Below, piece by piece: positions 1 to 6,725 of a DNA stretch of 7,119 nucleotides. The notes under the pieces were generated by a model. It had not been told where the DNA came from, did not search any database, and saw only the letters and a list, made by a program, of their open reading frames with translations. Made by a program: the position numbers and the translations under genes. Position 1 is the stretch's first letter. Every line of letters starts with the position of its first letter. This DNA is from Candidatus Tharpella sp. (GTDB lineage Bacteria; Desulfobacterota; Anaeroferrophillalia; Anaeroferrophillales; Tharpellaceae): contig JAGGTT010000113.1 in assembly GCA_021163565.1 (NCBI GenBank), positions 1 to 7,119 of the forward strand, given 5' to 3'.

Positions 1-873
1 TCTATACTGATCCTCATTGCTCTCTAAAAAGACAATGAAAAAATTGCTATCAGGCCCACTAACAGTTACCCGGTAAACTGGTTTTGCAAATGAATCAGGA
101 CTTAAATCTTCCAGATACTTCGTACATTTAAGATCAGAAAGTGCGGTCAGCAGAGCGGCAACAGCAGACTCATCAACCAAAGTTCCATCCTGCAACTGCC
201 AGTTTGCAGCAGCAGTGGAGTTATCCTTGTCTTCATCTGTCCGCGACTCATCCCCCGCGTTGATGGCGGCCACGGCTTTCACCATTTCGAGTGACTCTTT
301 TTTCCCGTCGACTATCCGTTCAAGCGATATTTTTTCAAGCTGTTCCCGCTCCTCTGACAAAATTTTCAACACCTCTTTATTCCTGAGATCCGCTATTTCT
401 GAAAAAAGATTGCTCCGCAAATTACCCAGAGCTTGATAGACGTTGGCATCATCTTTAAGCATCACATAGGTCTGCCGCAGTGAGGGACTGTTTTTACCGA
501 TCATAACTTCCCGCAGCAGAGTCTGGTCATGGTAGAGCTGAACCGTGAAACGTTTTTTCTGATTCAGTTCATAAAGCTGATAGTTCTCTTTTTCAGAAAT
601 CAGTGCGACCAGCTGCAGATTCCTGATCTCAGTAACCATCTTGGCCGCGCGATTATTGTCTGCCCGGTATGATTTCGGCCCCACAACCCAACTACCATCC
701 ACCTGACGTAACTCCGTCTCCCGGTCAGCTTCTTTAACCAGCAGGCGGTTCACAGACACATCAATCGATGCAAGCTGCGGCAGTTGATAATTGGTTTTTC
801 CCTTTTTCTGATAGGCTAAAAGAGCTGCTAAGGCAACAATCGCCACCACTAATAATAGATACTCTTTTTTCAT
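1..873 (-). CDS. DUF4340 domain-containing protein, C-terminus beyond the window
   Basis: The first 291 codons are visible and the frame is still open at base 1, so the C-terminus is missing. The protein starts MKKEYLLLVVAIVALAALLA: a short basic N-terminus and one hydrophobic segment (about residues 4-21) that should act as an uncleaved signal anchor, leaving the rest in the periplasm. After it comes the DUF4340 pattern: a VNRLLVKEADRETELRQ stretch, then GSWVVGPKSYRADNNRAAKMVTEI (split here only as a description of the segment at about residues 61-85), then LYELNQKKRFTVQLY and a VMIGKNSPSLRQTYVML segment. A charged helical stretch (about 165-205) separates this from a second, similar half containing NWQLQDGTLVDESAVAALLT. 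DUF4340 genes commonly follow GldG-type genes in ABC clusters; the molecular function is unknown. The start is the ATG at 873-871, with AGGTGG seven bases upstream. It is the last visible gene of the operon, 271 bp after the GldG-like gene because of the inserted repeat element. Confidence 0.85.
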   Translation of the reverse strand, partial: MKKEYLLLVVAIVALAALLAYQKKGKTNYQLPQLASIDVSVNRLLVKEADRETELRQVDGSWVVGPKSYRADNNRAAKMVTEIRNLQLVALISEKENYQLYELNQKKRFTVQLYHDQTLLREVMIGKNSPSLRQTYVMLKDDANVYQALGNLRSNLFSEIADLRNKEVLKILSEEREQLEKISLERIVDGKKESLEMVKAVAAINAGDESRTDEDKDNSTAAANWQLQDGTLVDESAVAALLTALSDLKCTKYLEDLSPDSFAKPVYRVTVSGPDSNFFIVFLESNEDQYR

Positions 874-880
874 AATCCTG

Positions 881-886
881 CCACCT
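881..886 (-). promoter_or_regulatory. Ribosome binding site of the DUF4340 gene
   Basis: AGGTGG on the minus strand lies seven bases before the ATG at 873. It sits outside the repeat element at 918-1140, so translation of the DUF4340 gene can start independently of that insertion. Confidence 0.6.
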
Positions 887-917
887 TTAATGAAATCTCA
901 ATCCAATATAGTTTTAT

Positions 918-1140
918 GGGTGTCTTGAAAAATTAGAATTTTTATTCTAGTGCAAGGCGGACGAAGATTTTAACCGTACCGCAAGGGCACTCCCTTCGGT
1001 CGCAAAATACATAGAGTATTAAGTGTTTCACAGGTTGTTCCGAAGGAACGTTCTGATGAAAAAACTTATGCAAAGCTCTGCGGATTAAAATTTGAGCCCA
1101 ACGCAGCAATTGAGGAAAAAAGCAATTTTTCGAGGTACCC
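918..1140. mobile_element. Structured 223-bp inverted-repeat element (MITE-like, non-autonomous)
   Basis: The ends are GGGTGTCTTGAAAAATT (918-934) and AATTTTTCGAGGTACCC (1124-1140). They are inverted repeats matching at 14 of 17 positions, and all three differences are transitions. TTAT occurs directly outside both ends (914-917 and 1141-1144), as expected of a 4-bp target duplication. Inner arms extend the pairing: ATTTTAA (967-973) against TTAAAAT (1085-1091). Internal hairpins include TAGAAT/ATTCTA (934-939/944-949), a 9-bp stem with one bulge (978-1000), AATAC/GTATT (1006-1020) and GTTCC-GAA-GGAAC (1037-1049). No transposase is encoded; the longest ORF seen inside is 21 codons. The element fills most of the gap between two genes of one operon and would be transcribed as a structured RNA. 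Comparison with other genomes was not possible, so mobility and copy number are inferences; a REP-type or intergenic structural RNA repeat is the main alternative. Confidence 0.65.
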
Positions 1141-1144
1141 TTAT

Positions 1145-3379
1145 TTAAGAAAACATTCGTTTTAATCTACGCCGCCGGGCGCTGCGGTACAGCCAGGCGA
1201 TAAAACCGGCAAATATAACCAGCAGCGGTAGGCCGATAAGATTGGCTCCCTTAATCAAGCTGCGGCTCTCGGGATCTATATCCGCCAACGGATTAAAACT
1301 CTGAGTTTTAGTCCGCAGTACCGCCAGTTCCTGACGGCCGTTGAGATAATCAACCATATTCAACAATAACTGGGCATTAGGGGTCTGACCGGCCTCATCG
1401 ACGATATTATTGCGCAAGATATCGGCCGATCCAACAACTATTAAACGCCCTGGTTTTCCCTGATCAAGACGATCTCCACTGCTGGAGAGCTCACCTTTTT
1501 CAGCCAGAGCCGCCAGAACCTTAGCTGATTCTGTAGAATCAGCATTGATATCTTCAGATTTCACTGAATCCGCTTCAGTTTCACCCTTTTTCTCTACTGG
1601 TTTATCCGGCTGCGGCTGCCCTTTGAAGTAACTCGAAAACGAGCCCTCAAGCAGATATGCCAGAACCTGGCTGGAGAGTTGTTTCTCCTCCGCCGGAGGA
1701 TGCATTAACTCAGGATTAAGATCGATGTGATTCTTCATCAGCCAGGAATTATCGGAGGAAGAAAAAAGCCGGGCCGCCTGAATATCACCGGCACCAGGTT
1801 CCTTCTCCACCAAAGTCAAAGGAGCCGCTTTAACCATCACCAGGCCTTTGATATTCTTGATAAAAGGAAAATCTTTATTGATTTTTTCACTTTTGAGCAA
1901 AGGCGCAAAGTAGAGAAGGCGCTCACCGCCGCCCTGTTGCTGAGGTATCGGTTGCTTAAAACACTCTTGGTCCATAACATAGGCCGGACCGATATTAACC
2001 CCGTAATGACTGATAAGTTTTTCGAGTCCGGTGGCGATCGGAACATAGGTCGGCCCCATACCCATCATCATCATATTCTGCTGAGGCATCTGCTCCTTGA
2101 AAGGATCGTAGAAAAGGGCCAGGTTATTACCGCGCATAATAAACTGATCCAGAAGATAGAGTTCATAATCAGTAAATTTCTCCGTCGGTCGCACGATTAT
2201 CAAAGTTTTAATTCCGGCAAGAGAACTCATCTTATCCAGAGTCACCATCTTGGGTGCGTACTCCTGACTCAAAAGACCATAAAAGTGTGACGCACTGTCA
2301 GCCGGCGGCTGCCCCGGCATCGGTCGAGCCACCATCAACGGTAGAGTTCCATGACCGCTTAAGTAACCGATCTGCTCATTAATCCCAATAACATCTTCAA
2401 CTACTGTGTTAAGCGTCAACTCCAGATCTGCCATAGGTGTCAGTTGGTACTGCTGACCAAAAATCGGAACATTAGCCACTGAGATCAGGTCAATATCCTG
2501 CTGCTCTGAGGCAAATGTGACCGTAATTCCGGCATAACCGTGATCACCAGGAATCGTAACCCCATGCTGATTATTAAACGGCTTCCACTGTAGCTCCATA
2601 ATCTTTTCTACGGCTGCTTTTTTCTCCGCTTCGACATCTTGAGTCGGATTATAGAAAGTGAACTCAATCTGGTTATAAAGCTGGTCATTCAAACGCTTAA
2701 CCAGAGAACTCACCGCATCGGGCAGCTGATTAATCTTATCAAGATTCATATAGGGAGCGATGGTTTCAAGCGATGACGAAAGAAAAAGATTTATCTTAAC
2801 CTTCTCCGGCAAGGCCAAAAGCCGGCTGATCTTATTATTCATCCTTTTGATTGTCGTAGTAAGATGATATTCAAGTCCCTTAGTCTCGATAATCGCCGGC
2901 AGAATCTCAACCAGGTCACCATGAATAAGCACTAGCCCCATATAAGCATTCTGAAATTTAACCTCGTCCTTTTCTATTGCGCGAATCTGAACTGGCTGAA
3001 TACCATAACTGAGGGCCATTTTCTGAACTTTCGCCACCGTTTCATCATCACCTGAAGGGTCGAAAAACTGATAATTGAAATAGCGGTTCCCGGCCAACTC
3101 ATACTCCTGCAGAAGATCATGCACGTAACGTTCGACTCCGTTGTAAGGAGCCGGCAGGTTGCCGGAAAAAAATATCTTTATGGTCAAAGGCTCCGAAAGG
3201 GTTGCCACCACCTCTTTACTGGCCGGAGAGAGTGAATAAAGCTTATTGGCAGTCAGATCAACCCGGGTAAAAAGATTGATGCCAACCAGGTTAATCATCA
3301 CGACCACGATTATATAGAGAACCAGTTTACCATAACGACCAAAAAGACCGCCTTCTGCAACACAATTATCTCTCTTCAC
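1145..3379 (-). CDS. GldG-like ABC transporter auxiliary protein (ABC_transp_aux family)
   Basis: This 744-residue protein is the membrane-anchored auxiliary subunit of the ABC transporter encoded just upstream. One transmembrane helix lies near the N-terminus (about 18-37, KLVLYIIVVVMINLVGINLF) and another at the extreme C-terminus (about 714-731), followed by a basic tail RSARRRRLKR. The large region between them should face the periplasm. Family features visible are the VDLTANKLYSLSPASKEVV segment after the first helix, the IGYLSGHGTLPL motif (GHG at 342-344) and the late GRLIVVGSADILRNN segment. Between about 584 and 640 lies an acidic, Ser/Lys-rich, probably disordered linker, and residues 436-439 are four methionines in a row. 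The longest ORF begins at 3424, inside the permease gene; the GTG at 3379 is preferred because AGGAG lies seven bases before it. It starts 10 bp after the permease stop, so translation is probably coupled. The substrate is unknown. Confidence 0.88.
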   Translation of the reverse strand: MKRDNCVAEGGLFGRYGKLVLYIIVVVMINLVGINLFTRVDLTANKLYSLSPASKEVVATLSEPLTIKIFFSGNLPAPYNGVERYVHDLLQEYELAGNRYFNYQFFDPSGDDETVAKVQKMALSYGIQPVQIRAIEKDEVKFQNAYMGLVLIHGDLVEILPAIIETKGLEYHLTTTIKRMNNKISRLLALPEKVKINLFLSSSLETIAPYMNLDKINQLPDAVSSLVKRLNDQLYNQIEFTFYNPTQDVEAEKKAAVEKIMELQWKPFNNQHGVTIPGDHGYAGITVTFASEQQDIDLISVANVPIFGQQYQLTPMADLELTLNTVVEDVIGINEQIGYLSGHGTLPLMVARPMPGQPPADSASHFYGLLSQEYAPKMVTLDKMSSLAGIKTLIIVRPTEKFTDYELYLLDQFIMRGNNLALFYDPFKEQMPQQNMMMMGMGPTYVPIATGLEKLISHYGVNIGPAYVMDQECFKQPIPQQQGGGERLLYFAPLLKSEKINKDFPFIKNIKGLVMVKAAPLTLVEKEPGAGDIQAARLFSSSDNSWLMKNHIDLNPELMHPPAEEKQLSSQVLAYLLEGSFSSYFKGQPQPDKPVEKKGETEADSVKSEDINADSTESAKVLAALAEKGELSSSGDRLDQGKPGRLIVVGSADILRNNIVDEAGQTPNAQLLLNMVDYLNGRQELAVLRTKTQSFNPLADIDPESRSLIKGANLIGLPLLVIFAGFIAWLYRSARRRRLKRMFS

Positions 3380-3386
3380 AGGAAAA

Positions 3387-3391
3387 CTCCT
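3387..3391 (-). promoter_or_regulatory. Ribosome binding site deciding the GTG start of the GldG-like gene
   Basis: AGGAG overlaps the TAG stop of the permease gene and is seven bases from the GTG at 3379. The upstream ATG at 3424 would place the start 35 bp inside the permease gene and would add 15 residues before the membrane segment. Confidence 0.65.
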
Positions 3392-4094
3392 ATTTTCTCT
3401 CTTGCAGTACGAAGCTCGTACCATACAGAGTCAGAAAAATTAGACTTAAAAAATAGATCAGGTCACGGGTATCAATAATCCCGCGGGCGATGTTCTGAAA
3501 GTGAGCCGTCGAACCCATATAGGCAAAGACCGCCAACAGACCTTCGGGAACAAAAAAGAGCATCCGGTTAAAAATCGTCAAACCGAAACAGAAAATCATA
3601 CCGACAATGAAAGCAATGATCTGGTTTCGGGTAATTGATGAGGCCAGAAGACCGATACCGATATAGGCACCGGCCAAGAGCAGTGCCCCACAATATCCGC
3701 CGAAAACCGGCCCCAGATCAAGATCTCCCAGCATCGCGACACTGAAAGCGTAGGCCAAGGTCGGCAGCAGCATCAGAGCGATGAAGGTCAGAGCCGCCAA
3801 AAACTTGCCAACCACTATCCCGCTGTTGGAAACCGGCAGAGTGGTCAGTAACTCAAAGGAGCCGCTGTTGAACTCCTCTGAGAAAAGACGCATGGTAACT
3901 GCCGGCACGATAAATGAAAAAATCAACGGCAGTTGGGTAAAAAATGTTCTCAGATCGGCCTGGTTATAAAGAAAGAAGGTTGAGAAAAAGAACCATCCCG
4001 AAAGCAGGAGAAAGGTTGTAATCACAATATAGGCAATCGGAGAAAAGAAGAAACCCTTAAGCTCCTTTTTAAAAATAGTCAGCGCACCATTCAT
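3390..4094 (-). CDS. ABC-2 type transporter permease (GldF-like)
   Basis: This 234-residue integral membrane protein is the permease half of the ABC transporter. About six hydrophobic segments are visible: around 19-42, 55-68, 93-115, 126-149, 158-180 and 211-228. The N-terminal amphipathic piece TIFKKELKGFFFSPIAY is typical of the family, as is the cytoplasmic coupling segment after the second helix, TMRLFSEEFNSGSFELLTTL (67-86), which contacts the ATPase in ABC-2 transporters of the GldF/NosY kind. At this length it is a half-transporter permease and is expected to dimerise. The ATG at 4094 shares its first base with the ATPase stop (TGATG arrangement) and has AGGAGGAG five bases upstream. 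A GTG six bases further upstream (4100) would touch that site and is rejected. The gene is second in the operon and translationally coupled to the ATPase. The substrate cannot be deduced from sequence. Confidence 0.9.
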   Translation of the reverse strand: MNGALTIFKKELKGFFFSPIAYIVITTFLLLSGWFFFSTFFLYNQADLRTFFTQLPLIFSFIVPAVTMRLFSEEFNSGSFELLTTLPVSNSGIVVGKFLAALTFIALMLLPTLAYAFSVAMLGDLDLGPVFGGYCGALLLAGAYIGIGLLASSITRNQIIAFIVGMIFCFGLTIFNRMLFFVPEGLLAVFAYMGSTAHFQNIARGIIDTRDLIYFLSLIFLTLYGTSFVLQERK

Positions 4095-5050
4095 CAGCAC
4101 TCCTCCTGTGTCAACTGGGCAAAAATATTTTCAAGGCTTTCGCTACGGAGATGAAAATCGATAAGATCCCAGCCTTGTTCCCGAATCACCCGGTAAAGAG
4201 CCGGGCGTATGTCTTCATCCGTGCTACTGAAAACCGCCAGCTGAACCGAAGCACCAGACAATAAACCAGATTCAGTATCAGTAGTATTTTCGATCTTCTC
4301 AACCCCGGCAACTATGCTCAATTTAGCAATAACCAGAGCTACGTCCGGATGTTGCAGAACGATGTCAACCACAACACCGGCCCCGAACTCATGCAGAAGA
4401 CTATCGGTCGGTCCGTCGGCAACGATGGTTCCCTGGTTGATAATTACAACCCGGTCACAGGTCGCCTCGGCCTCGCTTAAGATATGGGTTGAAAAGATTA
4501 CGGTTTTCTTTCGCCCGATTTCCTTGATCAACTCTCTTATCTCGACAATCTGGTTGGGGTCGAGCCCGGAAGTCGGCTCATCCAGCACCAGGATTTCAGG
4601 GTCACCCATCATCGCGTGGGCCAGTCCGACCCGCTGTTTATAACCTTTGGAAAGTTCATGAACCGCTCTGTAAATTACCTCTTTAAGTCCGCACAGTACA
4701 ACCATTTCAGCAATCCGCCGGGCTTTATCACTACCTCTCAAACCGCGCATCTCAGCCACATAGGCAAGATAGTCATAAACCAGCATCTCACCGTAAAGCG
4801 GCGCGGCTTCCGGCAGATAGCCGATCATCTCTTTAATTTTGAGAGAGTGTTCGATAACATTCAAGTCCGCAACCTTAATATTTCCCCGTGACGGCTTAAG
4901 AAAACCTGTCAATATCCGCATAGTTGTGGTTTTGCCGGCACCGTTAGGGCCGAGCAAACCTAATATTTCACCTTTATTAATGGTAAAATCAAGCCCCTTC
5001 AAGGCCTGGAAATTACCATAAAATTTTTGCAATCCCTGGACTTCAATCAC
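4094..5050 (-). CDS. ABC transporter ATP-binding protein (GldA/CcmA-like)
   Basis: This 318-residue cytoplasmic ATPase drives the ABC-2 permease encoded next to it. The motifs are complete: Walker A GPNGAGKT (34-41), the ABC signature LSKGY (133-137), Walker B ILVLDE (153-158), D-loop SGLD (161-164) and the H-loop histidine in FSTH (H189). The Q-loop position reads GYLPEAAPLY, with Glu (81) where many ABC proteins have Gln; the GYLPE form is usual in the GldA-type subgroup. About 100 residues follow the nucleotide-binding domain, an extension often seen in this group. The longest ORF starts with TTG at 5071. The GTG at 5050 is preferred because AGGAGA lies eight bases before it and the protein then begins MIEVQGLQKFYG, as relatives do. 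It is the first gene of the operon, behind a promoter and a leader of about 146 nt, and its TGA stop overlaps the permease ATG. Confidence 0.93.
   Translation of the reverse strand: MIEVQGLQKFYGNFQALKGLDFTINKGEILGLLGPNGAGKTTTMRILTGFLKPSRGNIKVADLNVIEHSLKIKEMIGYLPEAAPLYGEMLVYDYLAYVAEMRGLRGSDKARRIAEMVVLCGLKEVIYRAVHELSKGYKQRVGLAHAMMGDPEILVLDEPTSGLDPNQIVEIRELIKEIGRKKTVIFSTHILSEAEATCDRVVIINQGTIVADGPTDSLLHEFGAGVVVDIVLQHPDVALVIAKLSIVAGVEKIENTTDTESGLLSGASVQLAVFSSTDEDIRPALYRVIREQGWDLIDFHLRSESLENIFAQLTQEEC
4100..4107 (-). promoter_or_regulatory. Ribosome binding site of the permease gene
   Basis: AGGAGGAG lies within the last codons of the ATPase gene and five bases before the permease ATG at 4094. Its position excludes the GTG at 4100 as the start. 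Confidence 0.7.
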
Positions 5051-5058
5051 AACTAATT

Positions 5059-5064
5059 TCTCCT
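5059..5064 (-). promoter_or_regulatory. Ribosome binding site deciding the GTG start of the ATPase gene
   Basis: AGGAGA lies eight bases before the GTG at 5050. It falls inside the coding frame if the TTG at 5071 were used, which argues against that longer start. Confidence 0.65.
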
Positions 5065-5119
5065 GTTCCAACTACTGCGATAGAGCGCATTTAAACTCTT
5101 GCACACAACCAAACAAATC

Positions 5120-5150
5120 GAGGTTCCCAATGATTTAAGCTGGGAACCTC
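5120..5150 (-). promoter_or_regulatory. 10-bp perfect hairpin in the operon leader (possible attenuator, operator or terminator)
   Basis: GAGGTTCCCA (5120-5129) and TGGGAACCTC (5141-5150) are perfect inverted repeats around an 11-nt loop. On the minus strand the stem is followed by a T-rich but interrupted stretch (GATTTGTTTGGTTG), weaker than a standard intrinsic terminator tail. The stem is flanked by similar direct repeats, CACACAACC (5102-5110) and CACACAAACC (5150-5159). It lies between the predicted operon promoter and the ATPase start, so it would be part of the leader RNA. It could attenuate transcription, end readthrough from rmuC, or bind a dimeric regulator as DNA; the sequence does not decide. 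Confidence 0.55.
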
Positions 5151-5172
5151 ACACAAACCCACTGAGCGTCAT
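5149..5172 (-). other. Possible 7-codon leader ORF before the hairpin
   Basis: An ATG at 5172 opens a frame reading MTLSGFV, and its TGA stop (5151-5149) overlaps the first base of the 5120-5150 stem. A purine-rich GAGAAAG lies a few bases upstream and could be a weak ribosome binding site. No single amino acid is enriched, so a classical amino-acid attenuator is not indicated. Chance occurrence is quite possible for an ORF this short. Confidence 0.2.
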
Positions 5173-5202
5173 AGTCACTTTCTCAACCGTGAAAACAGGT
5201 GA

Positions 5203-5230
5203 ATTTTAGTCAAATATCTATAAATGTCAA
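5203..5230 (-). promoter_or_regulatory. Sigma-70-type promoter of the ABC/GldG/DUF4340 operon
   Basis: On the minus strand TTGACA (5230-5225, a perfect -35 box) is followed after 16 bases by TAAAAT (5208-5203, five of six matches to TATAAT). Transcription would start near 5196, giving a leader of about 146 nt before the GTG at 5050. A perfect TATAAT also lies at 5256-5251 but lacks a convincing -35 box at the right distance. Confidence 0.6.
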
Positions 5231-5268
5231 GTCCATTTCAGGCTCTTGAGATTATATTTTTTTAACCT

Positions 5269-5281
5269 GTCATGTAATGAC
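5269..5281. repeat. Small inverted repeat behind rmuC
   Basis: GTCAT and ATGAC flank a 3-nt loop, 18 bp beyond the rmuC stop. On the minus strand it is followed by an A run, not a T run, so it is not a normal intrinsic terminator for rmuC. No better terminator for rmuC is visible in the gap. Confidence 0.3.
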
Positions 5282-5298
5282 CTAAGTTCCGCAGTGTC

Positions 5299-6594
5299 TC
5301 AACCGTTTTTCTCTTTCGTTACTGACCCGATCTCATCCAGGTCGAAGATCATCTGCGAGCTGTCATCGGGCATCTCCTCCACACTTTTAAGTTTTCGGGC
5401 CATCGCCCGGGTCCGGGCGCCAGTTGACTCAATCGTATTCGAAGCTGCTTCAAGCTGGCTCTTAACCCGTTCAAGAACGATACCGAATTTGCCGAATTCA
5501 GTTTTAACCGCAGAGAGAATGGTCCAGACTTCACTCGAGCGTTTTTCGATTGCCAGAGTCCTGAAACCCATCCGCAGGCTGTTTAAAAGGGCCGCCAAAG
5601 TCGTTGGCCCGGCAACAACTACCCGAAACTGCTGCTGCAGTTTTTCAACCACTCCCGGCTGCCGTAAAATCTCCGAAAAAAGCCCTTCAGTCGGCAAAAA
5701 CATGATCGCAAAATCGGTGGTTCCGGGTGGATCAAGATACTTCTCTGCAATCTCTTTCGCGGCCATCTCCAGAGTTCGCAACAGGGCCGCAGTTGATTTT
5801 TCCAGCAACTGGTTGTCACCTTTCTCAACCGCATCGAGCAGTCGATGATAATCTTCCTGTGGAAACTTGGCATCAATCGGCAGCCAGACTGGATCACTCG
5901 AATTAGCTCCCGGCAGCCGGATCGCATACTCGACAATTGCTTTGGAATCGGCCACGGTCCGCACATTACGCGCAAACTGATCCGGAGTTAAGATCTGTTC
6001 CAGAATATCTCCCAACTGAAACTCACCCCAGGTTCCCCGCGCTTTAACATTAGTCAGCATCCGTTTCAGATCACCTACGCCGACCGCCAGATTCTGCATA
6101 TCACCAAGACCGCGCTGCACCGCTTCCAGCCGCTCACTGACCAACTTAAATGAGTCTCCCAGCCTTTTCTCCAGCGTACTTTGCAGTTTCTCATCAACCG
6201 TCTGTCGCATCTCTTCGAGCCGTTTCTCGTTACTCTCCTGTAGAAGCGATAGTTTTTTATCAACATTATCAAGCAGTTTTTCAAAACGTCTCTCATACGC
6301 ATCGGTAAGGTGTTTTACCCGATCTTCAACCGCCAAGAGACTACCCTGCTGAGATTTTCCGATTTCACTTAACGTCCGCACCAGGGTCTCGCCAACCGCT
6401 TTCTGCGCCCGGGCCACCTCCTCACGCAAACGCAGAGACTCCTCCGTAAACTCCTGCCGGTTCTGACGAAACTGCTGCTCCAGACTCCGGCTTAAGCGCC
6501 GTTGAAAACGTGTCACTGCACCCCAGATAACAACCAGTAAAATCAGGCTTAACCCGGAAAAAATCTCCGGCAGCCATTGGCTAACTACTTCCAT
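5299..6594 (-). CDS. rmuC: DNA recombination protein RmuC
   Basis: This 431-residue protein belongs to the RmuC family, which in Escherichia coli limits recombination between short inverted repeats and has a PD-(D/E)XK nuclease-like core by prediction. An N-terminal membrane anchor (about 11-27, IFSGLSLILLVVIWGAV) is followed by a long charged coiled-coil region (about 30-165). The conserved core comes next: GTWGEFQLGDILEQIL (from 187), WLPIDAKFPQEDYHRLL (DAKFP at 241-245), FLPTEGLFSEIL (from 299) and VVVAGPTTLAALLNSL. The core is intact and the length is normal for the shorter RmuC proteins. The longest ORF begins with TTG at 6600; the ATG at 6594 is chosen because GGAAGG lies six bases before it. 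The gene lies in front of the ABC operon in the same direction but 248 bp away, with a promoter between them, so it is probably transcribed separately. Confidence 0.95.
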   Translation of the reverse strand: MEVVSQWLPEIFSGLSLILLVVIWGAVTRFQRRLSRSLEQQFRQNRQEFTEESLRLREEVARAQKAVGETLVRTLSEIGKSQQGSLLAVEDRVKHLTDAYERRFEKLLDNVDKKLSLLQESNEKRLEEMRQTVDEKLQSTLEKRLGDSFKLVSERLEAVQRGLGDMQNLAVGVGDLKRMLTNVKARGTWGEFQLGDILEQILTPDQFARNVRTVADSKAIVEYAIRLPGANSSDPVWLPIDAKFPQEDYHRLLDAVEKGDNQLLEKSTAALLRTLEMAAKEIAEKYLDPPGTTDFAIMFLPTEGLFSEILRQPGVVEKLQQQFRVVVAGPTTLAALLNSLRMGFRTLAIEKRSSEVWTILSAVKTEFGKFGIVLERVKSQLEAASNTIESTGARTRAMARKLKSVEEMPDDSSQMIFDLDEIGSVTKEKNG

Positions 6595-6600
6595 CACCAA

Positions 6601-6606
6601 CCTTCC
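6601..6606 (-). promoter_or_regulatory. Ribosome binding site of rmuC
   Basis: GGAAGG on the minus strand is six bases from the ATG at 6594. It directly touches the TTG at 6600, which makes that codon an unlikely start. Confidence 0.6.
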
Positions 6607-6665
6607 GTAAAAAAAATTTGATAAAATATTAAATTATGTTACATTATGCTCATAGTAAACAGTGA
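6607..6665. promoter_or_regulatory. AT-rich region upstream of rmuC, possible divergent promoters
   Basis: This stretch is far richer in A and T than its surroundings and precedes rmuC on the minus strand. On the minus strand CATAAT occurs twice (6648-6643 is ATTATG on the plus strand, repeated at 6633-6638), giving possible -10 boxes, but no clear -35 box is placed correctly; TTTACT is the nearest. On the plus strand TTGATA (6618-6623) followed after 18 bases by CATTAT (6642-6647) could serve the frame beginning at 6726. Both are weak calls. Confidence 0.3.
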
Positions 6666-6725
6666 CTAGTTTGCCCGATAAATCTTCCTCTCGAATCTGT
6701 CAGGCTTATAAAGGATATTGTCACA

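Noticed and set aside
947..1012. 21-codon minus-strand ORF (MYFATEGSALAVRLKSSSAL...) inside the repeat element
   Set aside because: It has no ribosome binding site and coincides with the hairpins of a structured repeat, so it is best explained as chance.
2063..2074. Tandem CAT repeat as a phase-variation tract
   Set aside because: It is only four triplets, encodes four methionines in frame, and changes by triplets would not shift the frame.
1727..2290. 187-codon plus-strand ORF inside the GldG-like gene
   Set aside because: It is antisense to a well-supported gene, is rich in His, Arg and Leu without any recognisable domain, and has no promoter or convincing ribosome binding site.
3380..3424. 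ATG at 3424 as the start of the GldG-like gene
   Set aside because: It would overlap the permease gene by 35 bp and lacks a properly placed Shine-Dalgarno, whereas the GTG at 3379 has AGGAG at seven bases.
5269..5281. Intrinsic terminator for rmuC
   Set aside because: The stem is only 5 bp and the minus strand continues with an A run instead of a T run.
5246..5848. 200-codon plus-strand ORF antisense to rmuC
   Set aside because: rmuC is unmistakable over this stretch with its conserved core motifs; the antisense frame is Ser- and Arg-rich as expected of a shadow ORF.
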